Assembly (NCBI GenBank): GCA_030374805.1
Contig: JARGSG010000001.1
Span: forward strand, 1,302,001-1,366,000
Length of the DNA: 64,000 nucleotides
Direction: 5' to 3'
From: Gracilaria gracilis
Taxonomy: Eukaryota; Rhodophyta; Florideophyceae; Gracilariales; Gracilariaceae
The notes under the pieces are model-generated. The model saw nothing but the letters and a program-made list of their open reading frames with translations, ran no database searches and was not told the origin of the DNA. Both the position numbers and the translations under genes were made by a program. Below are positions 29,372 to 39,400 of this stretch, piece after piece (within the stretch, counting starts at the first letter, position 1; each line of letters begins with the position of its first letter).

Positions 29372-29832
29372 CACCACATCCGTTCGATTCAGCAGCTATT
29401 CGTTCTCTGCCTTTGGGAGATACGCGCGAAGATAGTAAATATGTACAATGTCAACCTTCAAATGCACATTATTCCCATCTTTTACTTCGCGCTCATGTAG
29501 TAATACAATGCCCACTGCATCCAAGTCACGTCTGAAAAACGCTCCTCTTCAAACGGGCATCTCACCTCTATTCCGTTCAGCACCACTAATTCATCGCGTT
29601 AAGAGAGCTCGTCGAAATGCGCTCCACAATGCACATCCCATTCCCAAATCACGATCAAAACGCGCATCGTAGCATCTGCGAACTAGTTTGCTCCTGAAAA
29701 CACTCGAAGACGTAGTGTATGTCACTACTGGCGCCGTTAATTTTCGCAAGGCTCGTTAGTTAACCAGACTACGTCTGACCTCGTGCGACTCCTTTAGGCT
29801 TCATGAGATATCATTTAGGGCATGAGCGATGA
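29372..29832. other. Intergenic, no gene seen
   Basis: A 74-codon plus-strand frame starting with ATG at 29448 is basic and featureless; I do not support it. Otherwise this is flanking sequence between the kinase and PRKRIP1 genes. Confidence 0.45.
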
Positions 29833-30285
29833 TCACCCAGTACAGGTGATCTTATTTTCTATCGGGGTGGGTGGCGTATCCCTGGTTTCTTCACGATCTG
29901 GCTTTTCACTTGTTTGAGGGTTCGAAAGCGCACTTTCTTTTTCGGACCCACTGTTTACATGGGAAACACGAGACTTCTTGCGCTGTTTTCTAAGTTCCTT
30001 CTTTCTACGACGTTTTGCAGCACGTTTTTGAGTGTGAACATCCTCTCTTAACCGTCGTTGTTCCGCAGCCTTGCGATGCTCTTCAGCGCGTTTTGCTTCC
30101 TCGGCATCCTTTTCCATATTCTCAATGCGCTCGAGCTCTCGGCGGCGTTGGTGTCGATAAACATGGAAATCCCCGCTGCTGGCACCTGCAGTACTGCCCG
30201 AAACATTCTTCGGGACCACGTCTCGCGAGTCGAACGAACTGGTCTGTTTTATGCCAGTCTCTTTTCCAGCCTCTTTTCCGTCCAT
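29833..30285 (-). CDS. PRKRIP1: PRKRIP1-like spliceosome-associated protein
   Basis: The protein is 150 aa from ATG 30285. The conserved core GASSGDFHVYRHQRRRELERIE is the signature of PRKR-interacting protein 1. It is followed by the long charged single helix (KRAEEHRKAAEQRRLREDVH...KRAAKRRRKKELRKQRKK) that in human C-complex spliceosomes bridges U2 snRNA and protein factors. The length is close to the human protein (184 aa). The serine-rich C-terminal tail is variable in the family. A nuclear location is expected. Confidence 0.85.
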   Translation of the reverse strand: MDGKEAGKETGIKQTSSFDSRDVVPKNVSGSTAGASSGDFHVYRHQRRRELERIENMEKDAEEAKRAEEHRKAAEQRRLREDVHTQKRAAKRRRKKELRKQRKKSRVSHVNSGSEKESALSNPQTSEKPDREETRDTPPTPIENKITCTG

Positions 30286-31173
30286 CTTTCTCCGTTTTGC
30301 AGGTGGCGATTCTCCGGAACAGTTATCTCCAGACAGGCCAGACGATTGTGTTCATAAGAATACCGTGTAACCCGTGACCAGGAACGAGGCGTACAAAGAA
30401 TACCAAGGGTATAAGAAATAGACCGCGAGAGACTCGGGATCATGCATCATGCAGAAGATTGTTCCTTCGTAAGAACTTACAGGCTTGAACAAAGTTTGCT
30501 TTGCCCATCATCAGGTCTCGTTGTTACCGTGTTTGCATCTACCGTTCATACAAGTACTGGATCAAAGAACGAAGCGAAGTGTACTTTATTCGTTGTAACG
30601 CATCACGCGTCACGCATCCATCGTTCGAGACTCTCGCGAGACTCTCGCAGCGAGAGAGATAACATAAAGTTATGTCAGCAGTCATGAGACATCTGTTCGC
30701 CACTCCAAGACGAAAGCAAGCACTCTGGTGAAGGTGCTAAAGAAAAAGAACAGGGACAACGGATTGATTACAATGAGTCAGAATGTTATGAGCTGGCTAG
30801 CTCTTCGTAAGAAACCAACACTAGCTAGCAAGTAGTAGATAGATAGTAGCAGTATTCAAACTAGTAAAAAAATCTAACCATGTGAGAGTTTAGTTACAAG
30901 TTACAGACTCTACTAACGATTGCATTCCCGCAACCGCTCATCATCAAATCCAAACCCTTCGCCGAAATTCTGACCGCCCAGCGGCAGAGCTTGAAGATGC
31001 GGCAGCCAACCAAGGTCAGGATTTCTCTTCTTATCTCTTCTGTCCCCCCGCCTCGGAAACAGTGAAGGTCAAGATCTAGTAGAACGGCACGCCAACCGCA
31101 AACGTAGACCACAAGCATCAAGCATCAATCGTACAGCCCACGAAAATGCGTCGGCGCAAAACTTGTGCAAAAC
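30286..31173. other. Intergenic, no gene seen
   Basis: About 0.9 kb. It includes an 11-bp tandem CGAGACTCTCG (30626-30647) followed by an inverted GCGAGAG. Part is promoter of PRKRIP1 and the 3' end of beta-tubulin. No supported coding frame. Confidence 0.5.
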
Positions 31174-32532
31174 CTACTCCTCTTCCTCCACTCCATTAGC
31201 GTATTCATCGCCATAGTCGTCATCCAACTGCGGCTCGGCAGTGGCTTCGGAGTACTGCTGATACTCGGACACTAGATCAGCCATGTTGGACTCGGCTTCA
31301 GTGAATTCGAGCTCATCCATACCCTCACCCATGTACCAATGCAAGAAAGCCTTTCTCTTGAACATTGAGCGGAACTGATCTCCAACGCGAATGAAGATGG
31401 TCTGGATGGCAGTGGTGTTGCCAATGAACGCCGAAGAGATCTTCTCACCCTTGGCCGGAATGTCACACACGGAGGACTTGATGTTGTGCGGAATCCACTC
31501 AACGAAATAGGCAGAGTTCTTGCTTTGCATGAGCGCCATTTCATCCTCAACCTCCTTGGTACTGACCTTTCCTCTGAAGTACACGGCGGCAGTGAGATAC
31601 CTGCCATCGCGCGGATCGACTTCTGCCATCATGTTGTTACGATCGAACATCTGGCCAGCAAGCTCCGGCACAGTGAGCGAACGATAGCTCTGCGAGTCAG
31701 GCGATGTCAAGGGCGCGTGACCGACGGCGAAGAAATGCAGACGTGGGAAAGGGATGAGATTGACAGCCAACTTGCGCAAGTCAGCATTGAGCTGACCCGG
31801 GAAGCGCAGCGAGCAGGTGATACCCGACATGACGCTGGACACGAGGCGATTAAGGTGAGAGTAGGACGGCTGCTCAATGTCGAGACTACGCACACAGATG
31901 TTAAACAGCGCCTCGTTGTCAATGGCAAAGACGGCGTCAGCGTTTTCGACAAGCTGGTGGATGGAGAGGGTACAGTTGTACGGCTCAACGACGGTATTGG
32001 ACACCTTTGGGGACGGGAGCACCGAGTAGGTGCACATCATGCGGTCGGGGAATTCCTCACGGATCTTGGACACCAAGAGGGTGCCCAAGCCGGAGCCGGT
32101 GCCGCCGCCCAGCGAGTGAGTGACCTGGAAGCCCTGCAACACATCGCAAGTCTCCGCCTCTCGGCGAATGACATCCAGGCAGTTCTCCACGAGCTCGGCG
32201 CCCTCGGTGTAATGGCCCTTTGCCCAATTGTTTCCGGCTCCGGACTGGCCGTACACAAAGTTGTCGGGGCGGAAAAGTTGACCACGGGAGGAGTGCTTGA
32301 TGACATCGATGACACCGGGTTCGAGATCGACCATTGTGGCACGCGGGACGTAACGGCCGTTTGAGCTTTCATTGTAGTAGACGGAGATTCGCTCGAGCTG
32401 CTGGTCAGGTTTATCGCCCGCAAAGGATCCATCGGCCTCGATGCCATGCTCGGCGGAGATGCCCTCCCAAAAGTTGGCGCCGACCTGATTGCCACACTGG
32501 CCAGCCTGCAGCGAGACGATGCTTCGAGTCAT
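31174..32532 (-). CDS. TUBB: Beta-tubulin
   Basis: The protein is 452 aa from ATG 32532. Landmarks are [18 protein letters not shown], the GTP-binding [10 protein letters not shown], the [16 protein letters not shown] region and an acidic tail ([16 protein letters not shown]). It polymerises with alpha-tubulin into microtubules. The N-terminus is MTRSIVSLQ rather than the nearly universal MREIVHIQ; MREI is the element recognised in tubulin mRNA autoregulation in animals. The GTP motif has Leu where Met is usual. The leader, read on the minus strand, is strongly C/T-rich with a run of 13 C (32567-32579). The in-frame codons upstream lack a plausible protein. Confidence 0.97.
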   Translation of the reverse strand: MTRSIVSLQAGQCGNQVGANFWEGISAEHGIEADGSFAGDKPDQQLERISVYYNESSNGRYVPRATMVDLEPGVIDVIKHSSRGQLFRPDNFVYGQSGAGNNWAKGHYTEGAELVENCLDVIRREAETCDVLQGFQVTHSLGGGTGSGLGTLLVSKIREEFPDRMMCTYSVLPSPKVSNTVVEPYNCTLSIHQLVENADAVFAIDNEALFNICVRSLDIEQPSYSHLNRLVSSVMSGITCSLRFPGQLNADLRKLAVNLIPFPRLHFFAVGHAPLTSPDSQSYRSLTVPELAGQMFDRNNMMAEVDPRDGRYLTAAVYFRGKVSTKEVEDEMALMQSKNSAYFVEWIPHNIKSSVCDIPAKGEKISSAFIGNTTAIQTIFIRVGDQFRSMFKRKAFLHWYMGEGMDELEFTEAESNMADLVSEYQQYSEATAEPQLDDDYGDEYANGVEEEE

Positions 32533-33131
32533 GGTAGGGCGCACGCGAACAAACAGGCAAGAAGAAGGGGGGGGGGGGGAGGGAAGGGGGAGGGGAGGGG
32601 GAGGGGGCGGGGGGATGCAAGCAAGCACGCAAGCGAGCAGTGGCGATTGGAATCGGAGGCGGGCAAGCGCAGGCGACAGCAGCGCGATGCAGGCGCGCAG
32701 CAAAAGAAGAGCGAGAGGCGGCAAGGACGCGTTAAAGCGCGTGGGCGATAAAACGCGCGCGCGGTGGAAGGCGCGATAAGTATTGGCGCATGGTACGTAG
32801 GCGCGGTAGGCGCGCGCGCAGCGGCGCGGTGGCTGAAGCGGCCCGCGCCGCGACGCCCGCCGCCGGGACGATGGCGGCTGCTTGATCATCAAAGGCCACA
32901 CTCTCAGCGCGCGCCCAATTACACGCGCGCCCAATTACATGCGCGCCGTGCAAATTGCGCAATTGGCGCGTACGTGTAGCCGCTGCCAGCAATGCCACGC
33001 GTGCACCAACAAAGCGCTCGCCCACGGCGTTGGTCGCGGTCGGCGCGTCGCGCTGCCGCCGCGCACGCCCCGGCAGCGGCAGCGGCGGCGGCAGCGGCTG
33101 CGGCAGCGGCGGCGGCGGCGGCGGGAACACG
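32533..33131. other. Divergent promoter and leaders, GC-rich
   Basis: About 600 bp between beta-tubulin (minus) and the GC-rich plus-strand frame. It contains the pyrimidine-rich tubulin leader and a tandem CGCGCCCAATTACA near 32911-32940. Frames are open across it on both strands because of high GC, but none has recognisable content. Confidence 0.45.
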
Positions 33132-33976
33132 ATGCGGCGCGGCGACGACGACGACGACGACAACGTGCGCGAGCTACGCGCCGCGCTGCAGCGGCTGCAC
33201 GCGCAGCGGCGCGCGCGCGCGGCGGCGGCGGTGGCACAGGGTGAGGCGGATGCGCTGCTGCAAGCGGCGGCGCGCGCGGCGCGGCGATGCGCGCCGGCCG
33301 ACGTGGCGCGCGAGCTACGCGTGATGCGCGGCGGCGCGCTGGGCGCGCTGCAGCTCACACACGCGCTGTTGCTCCACGACGCCGCGCTCACGGTACGCGT
33401 GCGCGCCGCGCTCTGGCGCTGGCCGCTGCTCGCGCCGCCGCGCCGCCGCCGCCGCCAACCCGCCGGCGGCGGTGCGGAGAGGCGCGAGGCGCGCGCGCGG
33501 CTTGATGTGCTGCAGGCGATGCTGCGCGTGCCGCCGGCGCGCAACGGCGGCGAGACGCGGCTGTTCGCCGAGCTGCGCGCGGCGTTTGGCGCGGCGTGCT
33601 CGGCGAGCGGCGCGCGCGCGGCGGCGCATTGCGCGCTGGCGGAGTGCGGCGTGCGCGTGGCGGCCGCCACGCAGCTGCTGCGCGCGCAGCTGGCGCGCGG
33701 CGAACAGCTGCATGAACACGACGACGACCATGACCACGACGACGGCGACGCGCCGGCGCGACAGTGGGTGCGGTGCACGGACGCGCAGCTGCGCACGGCG
33801 CAGCGCGCGCTGAGCGACGCGCGCGCCGTGCGCCACGCCGACGCGCACTCGCTGTTCGCGCCCGCGCAGCAGCTCGCCGAGCTGGTGCGTCGCGCGGCGA
33901 CGCGGCGCGCCGAGCTCGCGCAGCGGCTGCGCGCCGCGGAAGCGGAAGCGGAAGCGGAAGCGGAAGCGGAAGCGGA

Positions 33977-34044
<68 letters not shown>

Positions 34045-34178
34045 CGGGGGAGGTGGACGGTGAAGGGCACGACGAGGGCGACGGCGACCACGAGGACGAC
34101 GATGATGAGGCGCAATGGGAGGCGCCCGTGTCGCTGGCGCACGCGGCGGCGGCGCAGACGCGCGCTGCCACGCCGTGA
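33132..34178 (+). CDS. Hypothetical Ala/Arg-rich protein in GC island
   Basis: A frame of 348 codons from ATG 33132, mostly GC at third positions. The predicted protein begins MRRGDDDDDDNVRELRAAL. It is rich in alanine, arginine and leucine with several helical stretches (LHAQRRARAAAAVAQGEADA; TDAQLRTAQRALSDARAV), contains acidic clusters (EHDDDHDHDDGD; DGDHEDDDDEAQ), and has an (AE)7(AT)11 tract encoded by hexamer repeats. No family is recognised. A long frame is open on the other strand too (32732-34723), an expected side effect of very high GC. Charge patterning favours the plus-strand frame, but coding is not certain. Confidence 0.45.
33939..34046 (+). repeat. Hexanucleotide repeats (GAAGCG)7 (ACAGCG)11
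   Basis: Seven GAAGCG units (33939-33980) run directly into eleven ACAGCG units (33981-34046). In the plus-strand frame these encode alternating Glu-Ala and Thr-Ala. The adjacency suggests one array arose from the other followed by separate expansion. Confidence 0.95.
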
Positions 34179-34227
34179 GCGCGCGGCGCGGCGGCGGCGG
34201 GGCGACGCACCAATGGGCGCGCGCGTT

Positions 34228-34253
34228 TGCAATCTGGCGGCCGCCAGATTGCA
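34228..34253. repeat. 26-bp perfect palindrome
   Basis: The half-site TGCAATCTGGCGG is followed immediately by its exact reverse complement, with no spacer. The centre is GCGGCCGC. It lies between the GC-rich frame (ends 34178) and the bZIP gene (ATG 34617), so it could be a regulatory dyad. Confidence 0.9.
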
Positions 34254-34616
34254 GACGCTCGCGTGCGCGCGCCGTACACGTCACGCTGGCGCGCTCTCAC
34301 GCGCCGCCGTCTACCGCGCGCGCGTGCGCGCTGCTGGCGCTGCTGGCGCCGCTGCGCGCGCTGCGCGCGTCCACTCCACTTTTTTTTGTGTGTGTGTGCC
34401 GCACTCGCCGTGCGCCCCGCTGTCGCCCCGCCGAGTACCTCACCCTTTTTCCGTCTCACGCCCCCCCTTTCTTCTTCCGCGCTCTCCCCTTCCCTCCTCC
34501 TCCGCCCAACACCGCCACCACCACCACCTCCACCACCACCACCATCACTCGCCGCTCCCTTCTGCTTCCTTCCCACCGTACCCCTTCGCGCGCCTCTGCG
34601 CTTGTTCCCCGCTACC

Positions 34617-35963
34617 ATGCGAAGCCTCGGAAGCATTGGCTCCGAGCTGTGTGAGATGCAGCGTCTTCGCGACTGTGACGCCGCTCTCCGTCTCAAGGAC
34701 GCCGAGTGGCAGCGTCGTATCATGCAACCCGCCGTTGCCTCCGCCCCCGCCGTCGCCCCGACCCCCGCCGCGCTTCCACCCGCCTATGTGCGCGACGCCC
34801 GACTTTTCACCCTCTCGCCTCCAAAGCCCAATCTTTCCGCCTCTCCACCTGCCATCGCGCTCAACGTCGCACCCGCCGTGCCGCCGCCTTCTTCCGTTGC
34901 GCATCCACCGCCGCCCCCACCACCACCACCGCCACCACCACCGCCACCACCACCGCCACCACCGTCGCCGCCGCCGCCGTCGTCGCAGCAGCCGCCGCAC
35001 CTGGCCGCCTCGCAGCCGCTGTTGTTCGACGCGCCGCAGAGACAGTCTGGTGCGTCGCAGCCGTTGGTGACCGCCTCTTTGGTGCGCGCCTTACCGCCTT
35101 TGCAGCCGCCTTTGCAGCCGCCTTTGTCGCCGCCTGCACACTCGTTGTTGTCCACCTCCACCAACGCACACTCGTCGGACGCCTCCGTGTCGCGCAAGCC
35201 ATCTGGCGCGCTGCACAAACCGCGTAGTCATGCGCGCGGTGTGGGCAAGATTCGGCGCCATCGCATGACCAAGGAGGAGGAGGCGCGCTTCGACCCCAGG
35301 GACTTGCTCGACCTGCGGGGCAGCACCGCCGCAAAGTCGCGCAAGATGAGCTCGCACGAACGGGATATCATGCTGCACAAGCGCCGGCTGCGTAACAGAG
35401 CGTCGGCTGCGCGCTCCAGAGACAAGCAGAGGAAGACTATTGCCGACGTGGGCGAGGAAGTGGACCAACTGCTGGCTCGCGCGCAGCGCGTGACTGGTCG
35501 TTGTCGACATGTTGAGAACGAGCTGAAGCGCGTGCGCGCTGCTCATGATGCACTGCGTGCGGAGAATGAGCAGCTGAAGATTTCTAACGAGCAGCTAAAG
35601 GCTGCCAACGCTCAGCTTGTTGAGCAGTCGCCCAAGACGGCACGAACGCCCTCTACGCTGCATGTGTCGCTGTCTACGGATATGCTGGACAAGATCATTG
35701 GGGCTTCTGGCGATTGCTTGCTGCCCGCCGGCGCCACGGAGAGCTCTGGCATGCTGAGAATTCCGAGCAAGCTGCATCTGTCGCTGAGCGCGGACAAGCT
35801 CAATGATGTGCTGCCGGCCACTGCTGGCGCGCCGCCGTCCATGAGCAGGAACTTGAGCATCATGGAGCGGCTGTTCGACATTGCAAATAATAGTAACAGT
35901 GCAAATAACATTAGCTTCGATAACATTCTTATTAATACTGACAGCGAGGTGAAGAAGGAATGA
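34617..35963 (+). CDS. bZIP transcription factor
   Basis: The protein is 448 aa from the first ATG after a long pyrimidine-rich leader. The N-terminal half is proline-rich with poly-proline runs encoded by CCACCG-type repeats. A basic region (about 254-275) reads KRRLRNRASAARSRDKQRKT, with the N-x7-R invariant residues of bZIP proteins. A leucine zipper (about 280-325) follows, then two related C-terminal segments, LHVSLSTDMLDKIIG and LHLSLSADKLNDVL, which look like an internal repeat. It should dimerise and bind palindromic DNA in the nucleus; targets unknown. Single exon. Confidence 0.92.
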   Translation: MRSLGSIGSELCEMQRLRDCDAALRLKDAEWQRRIMQPAVASAPAVAPTPAALPPAYVRDARLFTLSPPKPNLSASPPAIALNVAPAVPPPSSVAHPPPPPPPPPPPPPPPPPPPPSPPPPSSQQPPHLAASQPLLFDAPQRQSGASQPLVTASLVRALPPLQPPLQPPLSPPAHSLLSTSTNAHSSDASVSRKPSGALHKPRSHARGVGKIRRHRMTKEEEARFDPRDLLDLRGSTAAKSRKMSSHERDIMLHKRRLRNRASAARSRDKQRKTIADVGEEVDQLLARAQRVTGRCRHVENELKRVRAAHDALRAENEQLKISNEQLKAANAQLVEQSPKTARTPSTLHVSLSTDMLDKIIGASGDCLLPAGATESSGMLRIPSKLHLSLSADKLNDVLPATAGAPPSMSRNLSIMERLFDIANNSNSANNISFDNILINTDSEVKKE

Positions 35964-36358
35964 CATAGCGCCTCGCACATCTCCGGCGTGGGCGGAGAAG
36001 AGCAATCTTACCGCAGTTGGCTTGTAAAAAAAAGTTGTCAACTGGCTTGTGCCAACTGCATGATGCATTTGCCAGCCATTTTTTTAACAAACAACGATTC
36101 GTTGACTTACATGTCGCATGAGCACCCGCGCGCCAAAATATCTGTGAGATTTCAGCTGCTCTGCAGGCGCATGCGTTATGCACTGCTATCTGCTACTGTA
36201 TCTCCGCTGGCAGAGATTGGAGGCCCACTGCTCACCACCGCCATCAGTCGTCCGTCCCACGTCGCCAGCCGCCCGCCTCCGTATGTTGCCCCGGCCAGCC
36301 CCTTACATTGCTTCATCTCATCTGCGCAGCTGACACACACACACTTTTCAAAATGCTC
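35964..36358. other. Short intergenic stretch between convergent genes
   Basis: It holds the 3' ends of the bZIP and MSP-domain genes. It includes an evening-element-like AAAATATCT (36135-36143) in a 3' position, where a promoter role is doubtful. Confidence 0.5.
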
Positions 36359-37816
36359 TCACAGCGTGTTGCGAATCTCCACCGCCACCTTCACGCGCAG
36401 CACCTCCTTGTCGTCCACCGCCCCCCACAGCTGCCGCAGCTCCTCCTCGTCCTTGCTCACGCTCTCCTCCGCTTTCAAGTCCACCGTAGCCACCTCCAGT
36501 GATGCCTCGTCGCCCAACGACACCCAATCGTCGCACAGCACCCTCACATTCTGCACGCTCACACTCACGTTCAGCGAATCATACGCAGCAATCATATCGC
36601 TCCGTGGCTGGATATCGTACAAGCCCGCGTTCCCTGTCTTGAATCGATACAACAAACAGTGTTCCGATATATTACTCAAATGTAGCACGGATGGCTGTTG
36701 CTTCTCGTCGCTGTAGCACCGTACCCGCAATATCTTTGGTGTCCAGAATAGCACATCTTCCAACACCCCTGCAAACTGTGCCTTTTCAACTCCGCCGCTG
36801 CTGCTGCTGCTGCCGCCGCCGCTGTTTCTGGGCTTGAGACTAAATCGAAGGTTGCGAAAGTTGCGCTCCACCGTGCCCGGGGCGTCGAATGAACGATCGT
36901 CAATCGTTTTCGACAAAGGTAGAATCGCTGCGCTAATATCTCCCGGCATCATTCGCGGCCACAGCTCTGCGGGCGAAAAGCTCAGCAACACGTTTTCGTT
37001 CTGTATAGCTGCGATTTCTAGCTTGAACTTGTCCTGAGAACAAATGTTGCTCACGGCTGTAATGTCATCTGCATGCCTGTCGCAGCTGGCTTCGCCGTGT
37101 TTGGCCACGGATTGAGTGCAAAGCTCGATGCGTGTTGTCTGCTGCGGCTCAATTACGCCCACGCGCGGTCGCACAACGTATCCTGCAGGGTTCGTCGTCT
37201 TCATCTTGAACAGCACTGACAGGTCGGATATATTCGTCACATCCACCTCAGTGTGACAGCCACCATCGGCCCCGTGTGACGGTGTGAATGTAAGCGTTGA
37301 CGGCGTGTATGTCACAAGATGCTCCAGAGGAATGTAAAACGCCGTCTGCTTTGCAATCACCCCCAGCGTGCGCTTCCGAACCGCCTCGTCCGTTATCTGC
37401 AGCCATAGCACGGATGCATGAACCGGTTCTCCAAAGTCGCGATATGGTGCAGCGCTCACAGGCGCCGCAACAACCAAGAAGCGGTGGCGAGCGATTTCAT
37501 GTGCTTTCGGATATCTGTTCAGAGCGCGCTGGATTACCTCCACTTGAACAGACGCATGCGGTTCGATGTAGCCGCACCCGGATTTCACCCCGTAGAATCG
37601 GTGCTCATTGGTTTTCACCTTGTAAAGCAGCGTTTCTGGCGAGTGATTGGTTATGGTCAGCGTCTGCGCAGAATGCTTGCCTAATGAACTGCGAAATACG
37701 AAGCGACGACTTGGGTTGCACGTGAAGAACGAGTCTGAAGCCGTCTGATGCGGTATACTGGAACGACCTGCTTGCGATGGCTTTGGCACAGGAATTGGGT
37801 GCAGAACGGTAGACAT
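36359..37816 (-). CDS. Triple MSP-domain (VAP-like) protein
   Basis: The protein is 485 aa from ATG 37816. It contains three major-sperm-protein-type beta-sandwich domains: about 30-140 (FFTCNPSRRFVF..., TLTITNHSPETLLYKVKTN), about 170-290 (VTYTPSTLTFTP..., VDVTNISDLSVLFKMKTT) and about 365-485 (VLFWTPKILRVR..., LHLSNISEHCLLYRFKT). Each has the characteristic N-x-S...FK[VM]KT strand. VAP proteins use one such domain to bind FFAT motifs at ER contact sites. Here there is no C-terminal membrane anchor or coiled coil, so ER anchoring is not predicted. A soluble scaffold is inferred. Confidence 0.8.
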   Translation of the reverse strand: MSTVLHPIPVPKPSQAGRSSIPHQTASDSFFTCNPSRRFVFRSSLGKHSAQTLTITNHSPETLLYKVKTNEHRFYGVKSGCGYIEPHASVQVEVIQRALNRYPKAHEIARHRFLVVAAPVSAAPYRDFGEPVHASVLWLQITDEAVRKRTLGVIAKQTAFYIPLEHLVTYTPSTLTFTPSHGADGGCHTEVDVTNISDLSVLFKMKTTNPAGYVVRPRVGVIEPQQTTRIELCTQSVAKHGEASCDRHADDITAVSNICSQDKFKLEIAAIQNENVLLSFSPAELWPRMMPGDISAAILPLSKTIDDRSFDAPGTVERNFRNLRFSLKPRNSGGGSSSSSGGVEKAQFAGVLEDVLFWTPKILRVRCYSDEKQQPSVLHLSNISEHCLLYRFKTGNAGLYDIQPRSDMIAAYDSLNVSVSVQNVRVLCDDWVSLGDEASLEVATVDLKAEESVSKDEEELRQLWGAVDDKEVLRVKVAVEIRNTL

Positions 37817-39400
37817 GACTTGTGAGGGTGAGAACACTGCAATTAGTTAGCTCTAGCAGCTCGTCGAAGGAGAGCCTCGCCCAAAGGCCTGGTAGAGAAC
37901 AGAAGCGCAGAGTTGATGTCGCCCATGGCACACCAACACATGTGGTTAAGGATTTGTTGGCTGAACAGCCTCAGCACAGTAGAAGATGACGATGACAAAT
38001 TTGTAGGTACAGGGGTAGCGGCAGGAGCCCTCTTCACATCGTTGAATTAGGGCGGTGTATGACCAGGCTCTTGTCAGTGATCACCGACCTCCCATGGGCA
38101 TGGCGTCCCTGCGCTCCCACACATTTTTGCTTGATATATGGTATGTTACAAATGTAGGCCTTCATGCCGCATGATAACTGGTATTCTCTGTTTTACCACG
38201 TAATAGAACTGCCTGGAGATCTTGTTTTATCAGATCGCATGGCCAGAAATATGAAACACTGGGACGACGTAAGGTCACTACGGTCGAAGAGAACAAGCGA
38301 GTTCAGACAGCCCTATGGCCGCAAACACATCAAAGTGTAATTGAAGCGGGTAGAAGGTTACCAACGGTAGCGTTTTAACGTTACACCCAATTAGACCCAA
38401 AGGTTTTCGGTGAAACTCAAAGAGCTAAAATCTCAAGCCTCAAAACTACTGTACCTTTGTAGCTATTTGGGGCGCATGTATATATACCCTTGGTAGGAGA
38501 GAAAGAATCCGAGCCCAATGACGTGACTGGTACATGTAACTTTGCAGTCTACGGCTGAAAACGTGCGGCACATTTCGCTCGCGGAAAGCAACGGTACCGG
38601 TGAAGTTAACCCTTCGTATGCCGCCCCAGACTCGGGGGCCCAGGCAGGCACCCCCAGTCCTCCCCGCTATGGATTTGACGCTCACCTTCGAACGGCAACT
38701 ACGAAGGTAGTAGATAGTCTCATGACCCGAAACATGACTTTGCCTGGTGAAGCTCTATAATTTAAATCGGTCCAATCATTGGAAGCTCGAGTGTCTGTCG
38801 TCGTGTCCGAAGCATATCTCTCAAGGGTAGAAACGTTATCGTTTACTCTGTCTCCCATTGTAGCGCGTATTTTCTGTCCTAGTTCACGCGAAAAATCCAT
38901 GCTGTTCTCTTATAGTGTGTTAGCCTTCTGCCCTTGTATTGGGAGATGGACGGACCTAGGGATGAGCCAAAAGGTGAATCTCAGTGATATACACGAGTAT
39001 AGTATCAAGAGCGATGGAGCATTTCAAGTCGAAAGGCGTGTTCATGTGTTCGTTTATTCCTCCAGTGGCTGTCAATCGCCGCCGTCTCGCACCTGCGGCC
39101 AACGCGACGCTTTAGCGTAGCGTCGACTGGAAAACGCGAAATAAAGTCACTTTCGTTCGTTATTCCTCCATATTACCAGGCCTCGCTTCTTCCAATGTCA
39201 ACTTCACCTGCGTATAGACGGAACAAGAGCAAAGGAAATGATCTGTTCGCAAGTCAACAACTTGATGATCCCAATCCAAAAGACAGTTAATGTAGCACAG
39301 ATCCGCATGGTCTCACCTCGATCGCAGGATGCTCCATGCTGATCATATTACTCTTGACAGGTTGCATAATTTCGAAATACCTTTTGCGTCATACCCCCCT
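37817..39400. other. Intergenic 1.6 kb, no gene seen
   Basis: Only short frames without recognisable content. A TATATATA run at 38478-38486 might be a promoter element for an unseen transcript. No RNA gene or transposon piece is recognised. Confidence 0.5.

Noticed and set aside
32732-34723. 663-codon minus-strand frame opposite the GC island
   Set aside because: It is rich in Ala, Ser and Arg repeats produced by the complementary GC-rich codons and has no recognisable domain.
36135-36143. Evening-element match in the 3' flank of the bZIP gene
   Set aside because: It is between convergent genes, not in a promoter; one such match per window is near chance.
38779-39120. 113-codon plus-strand frame
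   Set aside because: No ATG at its start and no recognisable content.
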